Assembly (NCBI RefSeq): GCF_009931695.1
Contig: NZ_CP048000.1
Coordinates: 3,613,501 to 3,677,500, forward strand
Origin: Anaerocolumna sedimenticola
GTDB taxonomy: Bacteria > Bacillota > Clostridia > Lachnospirales > Lachnospiraceae
DNA length: 64,000 bases
Reading direction: 5' to 3'
Positions 1 to 9,379 of the stretch are shown piece after piece. How positions within the stretch are numbered: position 1 is the first letter of the stretch; every line of letters starts with the position of its first letter. A program made the translations under genes and the position numbers. The notes beneath the pieces were generated by a model. That model ran no database searches and was not told the origin of the DNA. It saw only the letters and a list, made by a program, of their open reading frames with translations.

Positions 1-77
1 TGCAGAAAGCTGCAAATATGAGTATACCGTTAGAAGTGGAAGTAAAAACAGGTACAAACTGGTACGAAGCAAAATAA
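1..77 (+). CDS. polA: DNA polymerase I, C-terminal end only
   Basis: Only the last 24 codons are in the window, read in the frame beginning at base 3 and stopping at TAA 75-77. The tail ends in TNWYEAK, which resembles the C-terminus of bacterial family A DNA polymerases (Bacillus PolA ends in a similar WYDAK-type tail). The next gene is coaE, the usual polA neighbour in Firmicutes, which supports the call. The polymerase itself fills gaps in repair and removes RNA primers; no catalytic motif is visible in this fragment. Confidence 0.8.
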   Translation, partial: QKAANMSIPLEVEVKTGTNWYEAK

Positions 78-128
78 CGTATCTATGCTGAATGAAACGA
101 AATAACATCATTATACAGGAGACGGGAT

Positions 129-716
129 ATGAAAGTAATTGGTATTACCGGTGGAGTTGGCAGCGGTAAGTCCTTAATCGCAGGTATTATGAAAGAACAT
201 TATCATGCTTATTTAATAAATACGGATCAAATTGCACATGCACTGATGGAAAAAGGAAAGGTATCCTATAATCTCATAGTTAGTTATTTTGGTGAGGGAA
301 TTTTAAATTCATCCGGTGATATTGACCGGATGGTGTTAGGGAATATCGTATATCAAACACCGGATAAACTCTTAAAATTAAATTCTTTCACCCATCCCTA
401 TGTAATGGATTATGTGAAAGAACTAATTGATGAAAAAAGGAAAGAAAATGAAAAGCTGATTTGCGTGGAAACTGCATTACCGGTACAGGCGGGCTTAAAA
501 GAGTTCTGTGATGCAATTTGGTATGTTTTTGCTCCGGAAGACATTCGAAGAGACCGTCTGAAACAATCGAGAAATTATGATGAACATAAAATAGATAAAA
601 TATTCAAAAATCAAATCAGCGATTTGGATTACCGCAATAACAGCACCCATGTTATAATAAATGATTGCTCCAGGGAAAAAATACTGGAGCAAATCGAAGT
701 TTTACTAGAGAAATAG
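129..716 (+). CDS. coaE: Dephospho-CoA kinase
   Basis: Cytoplasmic enzyme that phosphorylates the 3'-OH of dephospho-CoA with ATP, the last step of CoA synthesis. The 195-residue protein is the normal family length. It starts MKVIGITGGVGSGKS, with the P-loop GGVGSGKS at residues 8-15, followed by the family's T-D (NTDQIAH) and late R-x-x-x-Q (DRLKQSR) segments. The start has an upstream purine-rich site (caggagacgggat). It lies 51 bases after polA, probably in the same transcript. Identification is secure. Confidence 0.95.
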   Translation: MKVIGITGGVGSGKSLIAGIMKEHYHAYLINTDQIAHALMEKGKVSYNLIVSYFGEGILNSSGDIDRMVLGNIVYQTPDKLLKLNSFTHPYVMDYVKELIDEKRKENEKLICVETALPVQAGLKEFCDAIWYVFAPEDIRRDRLKQSRNYDEHKIDKIFKNQISDLDYRNNSTHVIINDCSREKILEQIEVLLEK

Positions 717-727
717 CCAAAGTTATA

Positions 728-903
728 ATATAATGAGAACGGAGAGAGGAAAATACAAGCTTGCTTGTATTTTTCGAACGGAGTGACAAGAGCATGAACA
801 CGGTTTATGTTCATGATATAATGAGAACGGAGAGAGGAAAATACAAGCTTGCTTGTATTTTTCGAACGGAGTGACAAGAGCATGAACACGGTTTATGTTC
901 ATG
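728..903 (+). repeat. Tandem duplication of an 88-bp hairpin repeat
   Basis: Two adjacent copies, 728-815 and 816-903, appear identical over 88 bp. Each unit holds a palindromic core (tacaagcttgcttgta) and a second inverted repeat (catgaacac/gttcatg). The junction reads TGATATAAT, an extended -10-like sequence. A related pair with 87-bp period lies at 12960-13105. The stretch fills the coaE to FtsA-like gap. Confidence 0.85.
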
Positions 904-942
904 TTATAACCAATAATTTAGGCATACGTTTGGGGATTTTGT

Positions 943-3084
943 ATGGAAAACAAAAGATATCCGGAGCATTTAGTATTTGGATTAGATATCGGAACCAGAA
1001 GTATTGTTGGCACAGTAGGCTACCGGGAGAATAACCAAAATTTCATAGTAGTTGCCCAATGTGTAAGAGAGCATGATACCCGTGCTATGATGGACGGACA
1101 GATTCACGATATTCCTAAAGTTTCCGAAACAATACTTGAAGTGAAAAAAGAATTAGAAGCCCAGATTGGCAGAAAGCTGACCGATGTTTGTATTGCAGCC
1201 GCAGGCAGGGTGTTAAAAACAGTAACGGTAAGTGCAGAATATGAATTCCCAAGTGAAACAACTTTAAATGAAGAACATATACATTCCCTGGAATTGATTG
1301 GTGTGGAAAAAGCATACGATACTCTCAGGGAAGAGGTTAAGGAAGATAAAATTAATTTTTACTGTGTCGGTTATTCTGTGATCCGGTACTTTTTAAACGG
1401 ATATTCCATGATAAAGTTAGAGGGGCATAAAGCCAGTAAAATCGGAACGGAATTGTTAGCAACCTTTTTGCCGGATGAAGTTATTGATGGGTTGTATACA
1501 GCTGTAGAACGCGCCGGTCTGCAGGTTGCGAACCTGACTTTGGAGCCGATTGCAGCTATTAATGTAGCCATTCCTGAGAAATTCCGCCTATTGAATATAG
1601 CAATGATTGATGTGGGGGCAGGAACCTCGGATATATCCATAACCAAGGACGGAAGTATCATTGCCTACGGTATGATTCCTTATGCCGGCGATGAAATAAC
1701 AGAAGCGATTGTGCAAAAATATCTGGTGGAATTTAAAACGGCAGAAATAATGAAATTAGCCTGCTTAAGAAAGAAAAAAGTTACCTATAAGGATATTATG
1801 GGAATCAACCACAAGGTAACAACAGAAGAAATTATTGACTCTGTTTCCGAAGCAGTACATAGAATAACTAAATGCGTTGCGGAGAAAATTATTGAACTCA
1901 ATGGCGGAAAATCCGTCAGTGCTGTTTTTGTAGTAGGCGGTGGTGGGAAAATACCCGGATTTGTAACCAGTCTGGCGGAATATCTGAATCTACCGAATGA
2001 CAGGGTCGCTCTTCGGGGAGAAGAGGTGTTAGGAGATGTTACATTCCTGCAGGAAAATATTAAAAAGGATCCGCTTCTGGTAACACCTATCGGAATATGT
2101 CTTAATTTTTATGACCAGACCAATAATTTTATCTTTGTAAATGTGAACGGAGAGCGTGTAAAATTATACGATAATAATAAACTTACCATTGTGGATGCGG
2201 CAATACAGGTAGGTTTTCCTAATGAAAAATTATTTCCAAGAAGGGGAAAAGCAATTAATTTTACTTTAAATGGGAATAAGCGATTAGTCCGCGGCGAACT
2301 GGGTGAAGCAGCAGTGGTAAAATTAAACGGTGAATTGGTTGGTATCAGCCATAGTATCGTTCAAAACGATAAAATAGAAATAATAGAATCCACCGTGGGC
2401 GAAGACGCGGTTTATGAGGTAAGACAGCTCGCCGAATATAATGGTACGATATCATTTATATGCAACGGACAGAGTATTATTTGTCCTAAATTTGTTATGG
2501 CAAATGGAAAGCTGGTATCTGAATTTTATAGTATCCAGGACCAGGATGAAATTCAGATTTTAAATTATTATACGTTGCAGCAGGTATTGGAATTTATGGA
2601 TATAAAAACAAAAGGTACCATATATGTTAATAATATGCCTGCCAAAATGGAAGAAAAAGTTTATGAGAATTTTACGATTCAATGCGAATTAAAGAAAGAG
2701 CAGCCGGAAGAGAATACTGGTATTTTAGAGGAAGCATCGGAACAGTATGAGGGAGCAGAACAAGAGGAAACGAATCTAAATGTTGATAACAGTTTAAATA
2801 CTAAAACAGTGTCTGCTGTAGCTGTTAAAAATAACGAAACTGGAACTAGTATAATAAAAGAAGAAAATAACCGGAAGACGGATTTATATGTAATTATTAA
2901 TCTGGAACCGGTAAAGCTATCTAATAAAAGTAAATATATATTTGTCGATATCTTTGATTTCTATCCTTTTGATCTGAAAAAGGTTGGAGGTTCGGAACTG
3001 GTAGTGACCCTGAATGGAGAAAAAGCCGACTTTACGACTCCTTTAAAAGAAAGGGATGTTATCGAATTATATTGGAAGGAATAA
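943..3084 (+). CDS. FtsA-like actin-fold ATPase with long C-terminal extension
   Basis: A 713-residue protein. Its first ~400 residues look like the FtsA/SHS2 actin-type ATPase: phosphate-1 loop GLDIGTRS at residues 13-20, phosphate-2 segment DVGAGTSDISI near 223, and an adenosine-type glycine motif VVGGGGKIPGF near 330. Canonical FtsA is about 400-450 residues, so 300 residues are extra. That extension includes a Glu-rich linker around residues 585-625. No obvious C-terminal amphipathic FtsA membrane helix is seen. FtsA proteins tether FtsZ at the septum; this paralogue sits beside coaE rather than in a division cluster, so a role in division or another membrane assembly is inference. Start ATG follows GGGG at a suitable distance. 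Confidence 0.75.
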   Translation: MENKRYPEHLVFGLDIGTRSIVGTVGYRENNQNFIVVAQCVREHDTRAMMDGQIHDIPKVSETILEVKKELEAQIGRKLTDVCIAAAGRVLKTVTVSAEYEFPSETTLNEEHIHSLELIGVEKAYDTLREEVKEDKINFYCVGYSVIRYFLNGYSMIKLEGHKASKIGTELLATFLPDEVIDGLYTAVERAGLQVANLTLEPIAAINVAIPEKFRLLNIAMIDVGAGTSDISITKDGSIIAYGMIPYAGDEITEAIVQKYLVEFKTAEIMKLACLRKKKVTYKDIMGINHKVTTEEIIDSVSEAVHRITKCVAEKIIELNGGKSVSAVFVVGGGGKIPGFVTSLAEYLNLPNDRVALRGEEVLGDVTFLQENIKKDPLLVTPIGICLNFYDQTNNFIFVNVNGERVKLYDNNKLTIVDAAIQVGFPNEKLFPRRGKAINFTLNGNKRLVRGELGEAAVVKLNGELVGISHSIVQNDKIEIIESTVGEDAVYEVRQLAEYNGTISFICNGQSIICPKFVMANGKLVSEFYSIQDQDEIQILNYYTLQQVLEFMDIKTKGTIYVNNMPAKMEEKVYENFTIQCELKKEQPEENTGILEEASEQYEGAEQEETNLNVDNSLNTKTVSAVAVKNNETGTSIIKEENNRKTDLYVIINLEPVKLSNKSKYIFVDIFDFYPFDLKKVGGSELVVTLNGEKADFTTPLKERDVIELYWKE

Positions 3085-3165
3085 TTCTATTCATTCCAAC
3101 GGAAGCAGAGTAAACACAGAGAATTAGAAGGCAGATTTGCCCATGTAAAATATTATATTGACAAA

Positions 3166-3290
3166 TCCTCCGGAATAAGGGATACTTTTTCATGATGCGG
3201 TTAACATACATAGGCTGCATTACAGCGGTATAACAGTGATATAAGCAGTAATACATTAAATGGAATAACAGACATATAAGCAGTATTACT
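3166..3290 (+). repeat. Imperfect short direct repeats upstream of walJ
   Basis: The gap before walJ carries near-duplicate segments reading ataagcagtaatac and ataagcagtattac, spaced about 38 bases, plus a looser copy before them. They look like decayed tandem repeats. No promoter was recognised in this gap. Confidence 0.4.
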
Positions 3291-3343
3291 TTAATAGGAT
3301 ATTAATTTACAAAATTCATTGAAATCAGGTCAGGAGGGTACTT

Positions 3344-4141
3344 ATGAATTTATGCAGTATAGCAAGCGGCAGCAGTGGGAATTGTACCTTTGTAGGCAGT
3401 GAACATACGAAGCTGTTGGTGGATGCGGGAATCAGCGGAAAAAAAATTGAGAACGGTTTAAACAGTATAGATGTTTCACCGCAGGATATACAAGGAATAT
3501 TAATAACCCATGAGCATGCAGATCATATCCAGGGCCTGGGTGTGCTTGCCAGACGTTACCATACTCCGATTTATGGTACTGCGGAAACGATTAATTCCAT
3601 ACTTAGAATGAATAGTATCGGACGTATTTCGGATGAGTTACTGCATTATGTAGTACCGGATGAAACTTTCCGGATAAATGATATTACAGTGGAACCATTT
3701 TCCACATCTCATGATGCTTCAAATCCGGTCTGCTATACCTTTCAGGCAGACGGTCATAAAATCGGTATGGCTACGGATTTAGGAAAATATGATGATTATA
3801 TAATATCAAAATTAACCGAATCCGAGATTCTTTTGTTAGAAGCAAATCATGATGTGAATATGTTGATGGTAGGTGGTTATCCTTATTACTTAAAACAAAG
3901 AATTTTAGGCGACAGGGGACATTTATCCAATGAGAATTCCGCCAGGTTAATCTGCAGGCTTTTTCATGAAAAATTAAAATACATCACGTTGGCTCATTTA
4001 AGTAAGGAAAATAACTATGAAGAATTAGCTTATGAGACAGTTCGGGTAGAATTAAATCAGTATACCCAGGATAAAAGTTTAGAATCCATATTAAGTGTTG
4101 CCAAAAGAGACATGGTTTCTGAGATGCTGTCGGTCATATAG
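3344..4141 (+). CDS. walJ: MBL-fold metallohydrolase, WalJ/YycJ family
   Basis: A 265-residue protein of the metallo-beta-lactamase fold. It has the opening IASGSSGNCTFV typical of YycJ/WalJ and the metal-binding motif THEHADH at residues 55-61. Further conserved segments include TSHDASNPV and GHLSNENS. In Bacillus and Staphylococcus the gene accompanies the WalKR regulon and is thought to process DNA at replication or cell-wall checkpoints; here it stands apart from walKR. The start has a strong AGGAGG seven bases upstream. Confidence 0.88.
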   Translation: MNLCSIASGSSGNCTFVGSEHTKLLVDAGISGKKIENGLNSIDVSPQDIQGILITHEHADHIQGLGVLARRYHTPIYGTAETINSILRMNSIGRISDELLHYVVPDETFRINDITVEPFSTSHDASNPVCYTFQADGHKIGMATDLGKYDDYIISKLTESEILLLEANHDVNMLMVGGYPYYLKQRILGDRGHLSNENSARLICRLFHEKLKYITLAHLSKENNYEELAYETVRVELNQYTQDKSLESILSVAKRDMVSEMLSVI

Positions 4142-4163
4142 ATAAATTAGGATATCTTAAGGT

Positions 4164-4205
4164 GTCAGTTAGGATGATATTTGAAAGCGTCAGTTAGGAT
4201 GATAT
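4164..4205 (+). repeat. 17-bp direct repeat pair, 25-bp period
   Basis: gtcagttaggatgatat occurs at 4164-4180 and 4189-4205, with further partial similarity on either side. It lies between walJ and the ACT-domain gene. It could be a pair of regulator sites or a slippage duplication. Confidence 0.7.
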
Positions 4206-4254
4206 CTCAAATCGTTATTATAATTAATTAAATAGATTTATGGAGGATATAACA

Positions 4255-4527
4255 ATGAAAAAAACAATTATAACCGTTGTTGGAAAAGACTGCGTGGGAA
4301 TTATTGCAAAGGTATGTACATATCTTGCTAATAATAAAGTGAACATTTTAGATATTTCCCAAACCATTGTACAGGGTTATTTTAATATGATGATGATTGT
4401 GGATGCCAATGATGCTCCAAAGAATTTTGAAGATCTTGCAACGGAATTAGAGCAGATTGGTGAAGAAATTGGTGTTATCATTAAAGCGCAACATGAGGAT
4501 ATCTTTAATAAGATGCATCGTCTATAA
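4255..4527 (+). CDS. ACT-domain regulatory protein, UPF0237 family
   Basis: A 90-residue single ACT domain (KKTIITVVGKDCVGIIAKV, then DISQTIVQGYFNMMMIV), close to the UPF0237 family. ATG 4255 is preferred over ATG 4240 because the GGAGG site lies inside the earlier codon stretch. ACT domains bind amino acids or other small ligands. This gene commonly precedes a UPF0210 gene in Firmicutes and archaea, as it does here, so the pair probably forms one functional unit. The ligand is not known from sequence. Confidence 0.88.
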   Translation: MKKTIITVVGKDCVGIIAKVCTYLANNKVNILDISQTIVQGYFNMMMIVDANDAPKNFEDLATELEQIGEEIGVIIKAQHEDIFNKMHRL

Positions 4528-4530
4528 AAT

Positions 4531-4559
4531 AAGCCGGTAGGATATGTTTACCGGTTTTA
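4531..4559 (+). terminator. Hairpin after the ACT gene
   Basis: ccggta (4534-4539) pairs with taccgg (4549-4554) and is followed by a short T-rich tract. It would reduce read-through into the UPF0210 gene, leaving the downstream leader element on a partly independent transcript. Confidence 0.55.
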
Positions 4560-4610
4560 TCTGTAGAATATGCAGCAGCCCATGTATAACGGAAAGGCAA
4601 AGATAATAGT

Positions 4611-4721
4611 GTGAAAGAAAATATAATAAAAGAAAGGTATGCCACATATTACTTCTTTCACCCTTTTTATTAGTGGCAGTAACACATGTGTGAACAGATG
4701 TGTTATGCAATGGGTATTACT
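4611..4721 (+). ncRNA. Pseudoknot leader element, copy A (before UPF0210)
   Basis: Stem 1 is gtgaaagaa 4611-4619 with ttctttcac 4653-4661. Stem 2 is tgccac 4640-4645, inside the stem-1 loop, with gtggca 4673-4678, giving an H-type pseudoknot. Stem 3 is taacacat 4680-4687 with atgtgtta 4698-4705. The segment tgcaatgggt then leads to the start codon at 4722. The same architecture occurs at 6129, 30142 and 32789 with compensating changes, so this is a repeated structured element. Confidence 0.75.
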
Positions 4722-6086
4722 ATGATAAATATACAAGAAGTTATTGAAACCAATAAAATGATAGAACAGGAAAATCTGGATGTCCGGACGATTACATTAG
4801 GTATAAGCCTATTGGATTGTGCGGATAATAATTTAGATGAAGTAAACCGAAAAATATTTGAAAAAATTACTACCGTTGCAAAAGATTTAGTGGCAACCGG
4901 AAAAGCTATTGAAAGAGAATACGGTATTCCTATTGTAAATAAAAGAATCTCTGTTACTCCTATCTCCTTAGTTGGAGCAGCAGCATGTAAAAGCCCGGAA
5001 GATTATGTTACAATTGCACAGACGCTGGATGACGCTGCCAAGAAAGTAGGCGTTAATTTTATCGGAGGTTACTCCGCTTTAGTATCCAAAGGGATGACAA
5101 CCAGTGATTTGAACTTAATTAAATCCATTCCAAAAGCATTAGCTATTACGGAAAGGGTATGCAGTTCGGTAAATGTGGGGTCTACCAAAACAGGTATTGA
5201 CATGGACGCGGTAAAACTATTAGGTGAGATTATATTAGAGACCGCAGAGCTGACGAAAGAAAGAGATTCCCTGGGATGTGCCAAATTGGTTGTATTCTGT
5301 AATGCTCCGGATGATAACCCGTTTATGGCAGGAGCTTTCCACGGTATTACGGAAGGAGATTCTATTATCAATGTAGGAGTCAGCGGACCAGGAGTTGTAA
5401 AAACAGCTTTACAGAATGTCAGAGGTGCTGATTTTGGAACTTTATGCGAAACTATAAAGACCACTGCATTTAAAATAACCAGAGTCGGACAGTTAGTTGC
5501 CCAGGAAGCCTCCAGAAGACTAAATATACCTTTTGGGATTATAGATTTATCCTTAGCACCTACTCCGGCCGTCGGAGACAGTGTAGCTGAAATTTTCCAG
5601 GAAATCGGTTTGGAGCATGCAGGTGCTCCGGGTACGACTGCTGCGTTGGCACTGTTAAATGACCAGGTGAAAAAGGGCGGCGTTATGGCATCTTCTTATG
5701 TAGGAGGGTTAAGCGGTGCATTTATACCGGTAAGTGAAGATCAGGGTATGATTAATGCGGTACAGGCAGGAGCTCTTACTTTAGAGAAACTGGAAGCAAT
5801 GACTTGCGTATGTTCCGTTGGTCTGGATATGATAGCGATACCGGGAGATACCAAAGCTACAACAATATCCGGAATTATAGCGGATGAGATGGCAATTGGT
5901 ATGGTAAACCAGAAGACAACCGCAGTTCGTCTGATACCGGTTATCGGTAAGAAGGTTGGAGATATGGCCAGCTTTGGAGGTTTATTAGGATATGCTCCCG
6001 TTATGCCGGTAAATTCTTTTAGTTGTGATGCATTTATTAACCGAGGCGGAAGAATACCTGCACCTATTCATAGTTTTAAAAATTAA
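4722..6086 (+). CDS. UPF0210 (PFL-like) family protein
   Basis: A 454-residue protein starting [17 protein letters not shown], the standard N-terminus of the UPF0210/DUF711 family, which is also the usual length. In-frame ATGs further upstream fall inside the structured leader and are rejected. The family is related to pyruvate formate-lyase/glycyl-radical folds by structure, but its reaction is unknown. It is paired with the upstream ACT protein, so amino-acid-responsive function is an inference. A pseudoknot element ends directly at its start codon. Confidence 0.9.
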   Translation: MINIQEVIETNKMIEQENLDVRTITLGISLLDCADNNLDEVNRKIFEKITTVAKDLVATGKAIEREYGIPIVNKRISVTPISLVGAAACKSPEDYVTIAQTLDDAAKKVGVNFIGGYSALVSKGMTTSDLNLIKSIPKALAITERVCSSVNVGSTKTGIDMDAVKLLGEIILETAELTKERDSLGCAKLVVFCNAPDDNPFMAGAFHGITEGDSIINVGVSGPGVVKTALQNVRGADFGTLCETIKTTAFKITRVGQLVAQEASRRLNIPFGIIDLSLAPTPAVGDSVAEIFQEIGLEHAGAPGTTAALALLNDQVKKGGVMASSYVGGLSGAFIPVSEDQGMINAVQAGALTLEKLEAMTCVCSVGLDMIAIPGDTKATTISGIIADEMAIGMVNQKTTAVRLIPVIGKKVGDMASFGGLLGYAPVMPVNSFSCDAFINRGGRIPAPIHSFKN

Positions 6087-6128
6087 AAATATTAAAGGCG
6101 TTGTTCTTAAGCCATGTAATTTTTATAA

Positions 6129-6252
6129 GTGAAAGAAAATATAGACAGAAAGGATGCCACAAAAGTAATAATTCTTTCACCAGTGAAGCTTAATTCACAT
6201 TCTATGTTGTGGCAGTACCGCAAAAAGACACGCGGTATAAAGGGTTACCATT
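6129..6252 (+). ncRNA. Pseudoknot leader element, copy B (before pepD)
   Basis: Stem 1 is gtgaaagaa 6129-6137 with ttctttcac 6172-6180. Stem 2 is tgccacaa 6155-6162 with ttgtggca 6207-6214. Stem 3 is taccgc 6216-6221 with gcggta 6232-6237. An extra small hairpin (gtgaa/ttcac) sits between the stem-1 and stem-2 partners. The element runs up to the pepD start at 6253. Confidence 0.75.
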
Positions 6253-7703
6253 ATGAATCAACAATTACAAGAATTGGATTATAAGAAGGTATTTCATTTC
6301 TTCAGTGAAATATCAGCTGTTCCAAGAGGGTCAAGAAATAATACTGCAATCAGCAACTATTTAGCAGATTTTGCGAAAAGCCGTGACCTTAAATATGTTC
6401 AGGATGAATATGAAAATGTGGTAATTATAAAGGAAGCTACCCCGGGTTATGAAAATGTACCGGCCATTATTTTACAGGGACACATGGATATGGTTTGTGA
6501 AAAAACCAATGACTGTACACATGATTTCCTGACTCAGGGAATTGAACTATATGTGGATGGAGATTATATTCATGCAGACCGCACTACGTTAGGAGCAGAT
6601 AATGGTATAGCAGTGGCATATGCTTTGGCATTATTAGATGATGCGAGTTTAAAACACCCCAGAATTGAAGCTGTTTTTACCACAGATGAAGAAACCGGTA
6701 TGGATGGTGCAATCGGACTTGATGTTTCTGCACTGCAAGGGAAATATCTGTTAAATATTGATTCAGAGAATGAAGGTTCTTTATGGACCAGTTCAGCAGG
6801 CGGACTAACCAGTACCTGTGATTTGCCTGTTAACCGTATCTCTGATAAAGGAGTAAAAATTAATATAGCTATCAGTGATTTACAAGGCGGGCATTCCGGT
6901 GCAGAGATCCATAAGAACAGAACCAATGCAACCAAACTTATGAGCAGAATGTTGTTTGAGTTAAGAAATTATGTTCATTTTGGACTTATAGATATGATGG
7001 GCGGACTTAAAGATAATGCGATACCCAGAGATGCGGTTGCAAATCTGGTTTTACAACCGGAAGATTTAGAAGAGTTCAATTTAGGATTTGAAGAATTAGC
7101 AAAAAATATAAAAATGAACTAGTTTCCAGCGAACCTAATTTAGAAATTCATATGAGTAATTTAGGAGAGGGAGAGTTTAAATATCTGCATCCCACCTCCT
7201 TTGAAAAAGTATTATTCATGCTGTTGAATACACCGAACGGAGTACAGGTTATGAGTACCGATATTCCTGGATTGGTTGAAAGTTCTGTTAATTTAGGAGT
7301 TTTTCGTGTTGAAGAAGAGAAAGCAATGTTCTGTTTTTCTGTCCGAAGCTCCGTAAACAGCTACAAACAGTATTTATGCGATAAATTAAGTTATATGTCC
7401 CAGTTCCTTGGCGGAGAATTTTATGTGAGGGCACAGTATCCTGCCTGGGAGTATAAAAAAGAATCTCCTTTAAGAGAATACTTAATTAAAGTATTTAAGG
7501 AGCAATATGGTAGGGAACCTGAATTAGAAGCGATTCATGCCGGACTGGAATGCAGCTTTTTCGCAGAAAAAATTCCAGGAGTGGATATTGTGTCTCTGGG
7601 ACCTGATATGTTTGATATTCATACACCAAAAGAACGTCTAAGTATTTCTTCAGCGATTCGTGTTTATCAATACCTGGAGAAAGTAATTGAAGGATTGAAA
7701 TAA
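6253..7703 (+). pseudogene. pepD: Aminoacyl-histidine dipeptidase (PepD, M20), one frameshift
   Basis: Two reading frames together give the ~483 residues normal for PepD, a zinc dipeptidase that splits Xaa-His dipeptides. The first part carries the metal ligands in GHMDMV (H77, D79), GADNG (D116) and TTDEETG (E146/E147). It stops at 7120-7122. The second part continues the homology from EPNLEIHMSNLGEG to 7703. One extra A in the A-runs near 7098-7114 restores a single frame. This is either a sequencing or assembly contraction or a real slippage mutation; an in-phase A-AAA-AAT heptamer lies at the break. A pseudoknot element precedes the gene, and CapA follows two bases later. Confidence 0.85.
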
Positions 7704-7705
7704 TA

Positions 7706-8944
7706 ATGAGTAAAAAGAAGATGTATCGTCTATTGGCTTTTATTTTATTTACATTTGGCTTATTAGCTGTTGTAATAACGATAGAATTCAGCCGATATTC
7801 GAACCGTACAGAAGAACAATCGAATAATGGATTGCAAAGTACCAATGAAACCGTGAATACGGCTGATAAAGAAAATTTTAATGAAACAACAGATTCAGTT
7901 GATACTTCCACAGAGGATGAGAATCTTGACTCTGCCGTTTCTCCTGTACCGGTAGAAAATACGGTTGAGAACGAAAGGAAAGATACAAAAAAACCTTGGA
8001 AAGATATAAATTTGTTATTCAGCGGGGATATTTATTTGTCTGATTATGTTCTAAATCAGTATAAGCAGAATGGGATAGACGGTATACTTTCAAAAGACTT
8101 ACTGGATGAATTTCAGGTAGCTGATATTGCTATGGTAAATCAGGAGTTTGCCTTTACCAACCGGGGAATAAAAGCAGAGAATAAGCAATATACTTTTCGG
8201 GTGGATCCCCAAAATGTTCAGATTTTTAAGGATATGCAGATTGATATTGTTACCTTGGCAAATAATCATACCATGGATTTTGGAATAGAGGGATTAACCG
8301 ATTCTTTTGAAACTTTAAAAAGTGCCGGCATAAAATATGCCGGTGCGGGTAATGATTTATCAGAAGCCAGAAATATAAATTATTTTAATGTAAATGGCAA
8401 AAAGATTGCATATCTGGCTGCTTCCAGAGTTATTCCGGAACCAGGCTGGAATGCATATAAAACTAAGGCTGGTATGTTAACAACTTATGACCCGGCGTTT
8501 CTCCTTGAAGATATTAAAACGGCTAAATCGCAAAGTGATTTTGTTGTTGTTTATGTTCATTGGGGGTTGGAAAAACATGAGTTACCGGAAGAATATCAGC
8601 GTAACCTGGCAAAACAATACATAGATGCGGGGGCTGACTTGGTACTGGGAAGCCATCCCCATGTATTACAGGGGATTGAATATTATAACGGTAAACCAAT
8701 CGTATACAGTTTGGGAAACTTTATATTCTATAATTCCATAAATCAAACAGCCCTGCTTAAGGTAAGTCTGAACGAAAAAAATGAAGCAAAAATTCAATTA
8801 TTACCAGGAAAAGCTGAAAATTCCCGAACTATCGGGTTCGGCAACGATTCGGATAAAGCAGAATTTTATAACTATATGACGAATATTTCTTTCGGAATTC
8901 ATTTTGACGAAGAGGGTAATATCATTCCTCAATCGGAATATTGA
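7706..8944 (+). CDS. CapA-family metallophosphatase-like membrane protein
   Basis: A 412-residue protein with an N-terminal membrane segment (about residues 8-27), a Thr/Glu/Asn-rich linker to about 85, and a PGA_cap (CapA) domain. Visible motifs are LFSGDIYL, LANNHTMDFG, VYVHWGLEKHE and LGSHPHVLQG, matching metal-binding positions of calcineurin-like CapA proteins. The family is linked to poly-gamma-glutamate or other capsule export, but many members are of unknown function. No capB or capC is nearby, so a capsule role is not supported. It starts two bases after pepD and is probably cotranscribed. Confidence 0.88.
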   Translation: MSKKKMYRLLAFILFTFGLLAVVITIEFSRYSNRTEEQSNNGLQSTNETVNTADKENFNETTDSVDTSTEDENLDSAVSPVPVENTVENERKDTKKPWKDINLLFSGDIYLSDYVLNQYKQNGIDGILSKDLLDEFQVADIAMVNQEFAFTNRGIKAENKQYTFRVDPQNVQIFKDMQIDIVTLANNHTMDFGIEGLTDSFETLKSAGIKYAGAGNDLSEARNINYFNVNGKKIAYLAASRVIPEPGWNAYKTKAGMLTTYDPAFLLEDIKTAKSQSDFVVVYVHWGLEKHELPEEYQRNLAKQYIDAGADLVLGSHPHVLQGIEYYNGKPIVYSLGNFIFYNSINQTALLKVSLNEKNEAKIQLLPGKAENSRTIGFGNDSDKAEFYNYMTNISFGIHFDEEGNIIPQSEY

Positions 8945-9002
8945 TAGAAATATGGATAGAATTATTTTTACTCTGATAGATTTTTTTAAAAGTTAGATAA
9001 TC

Positions 9003-9060
9003 GGCTCCCTTATAATTTGAGACTAATAAAGTTAAACTCAAGTTATAAGGGAGCTTTTAT
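9003..9060 (+). terminator. Rho-independent terminator after capA-like gene
   Basis: gctcccttataa (9003-9014) pairs with ttataagggagc (9042-9053), extended by inner pairs, then a T-rich tail. A structured repeat begins immediately after the tail. Confidence 0.85.
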
Positions 9061-9061
9061 T

Positions 9062-9160
9062 TTGGCGAAAGCAAGTGAGAATTACAAGTTGCTTACAATA
9101 ATTCCAACGCGCAGGCGAACCGAAGAAACTCACAAAGCTTGTTTCTTCCGGTTATGTGTT
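9062..9160 (+). repeat. Hairpin repeat of the CAAGCTTGCTTG family
   Basis: About 95 bp, closely similar to 56967-57062. It contains gaattacaagttgcttacaa..aattc, a cgcg-flanked segment, and a terminal stem accgaagaaac/gtttcttccggt. It starts directly after a terminator, as does the 56967 copy. The gap 8945-9379 holds only this, the terminator and the promoter at 9296; a 77-codon open frame across it is not credible. Confidence 0.7.
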
Positions 9161-9295
9161 TTTTTGAATTGCCAGAGAGAGGATTTTGTATTTGCTCCAT
9201 TGAGGATTTTGTATCTGTTAAAACAAGTAAGTATTAGTTGGATAATATAATAAGATACAAAAGATTGAAGAAATTTACATTTATTTAAAAACAAT

Positions 9296-9324
9296 TTTAC
9301 ATTCTGAAGTAACCATGCTATAAT
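9296..9324 (+). promoter_or_regulatory. Sigma-A type promoter for the LCP gene
   Basis: TTTACA 9296-9301, a 17-base spacer, and TATAAT 9319-9324 with an extended TG upstream of the -10. It lies 55 bases before the start codon of the LCP gene. Confidence 0.8.
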
Positions 9325-9379
9325 ATTCCATGCCAGTATTTGGAAATTAAATTGTGAATGAATATGCGGGAGTTATTAT

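Noticed and set aside
728-903. CRISPR-like array
   Set aside because: Only two adjacent identical 88-bp units with no unique spacers and no cas genes.
849-1034. 61-codon open frame overlapping the second tandem repeat copy and the FtsA-like start
   Set aside because: It is produced by the repeat and by another frame of the FtsA-like gene.
4611-4721. Ordinary terminator for the upstream gene
   Set aside because: The inverted repeat is interleaved with a second stem and has no clean T-run after a simple hairpin; the same architecture recurs before other start codons.
9017-9250. 77-codon open frame after the CapA-like gene
   Set aside because: It overlaps the terminator stem and the hairpin repeat, has no ribosome site and no recognisable protein features.
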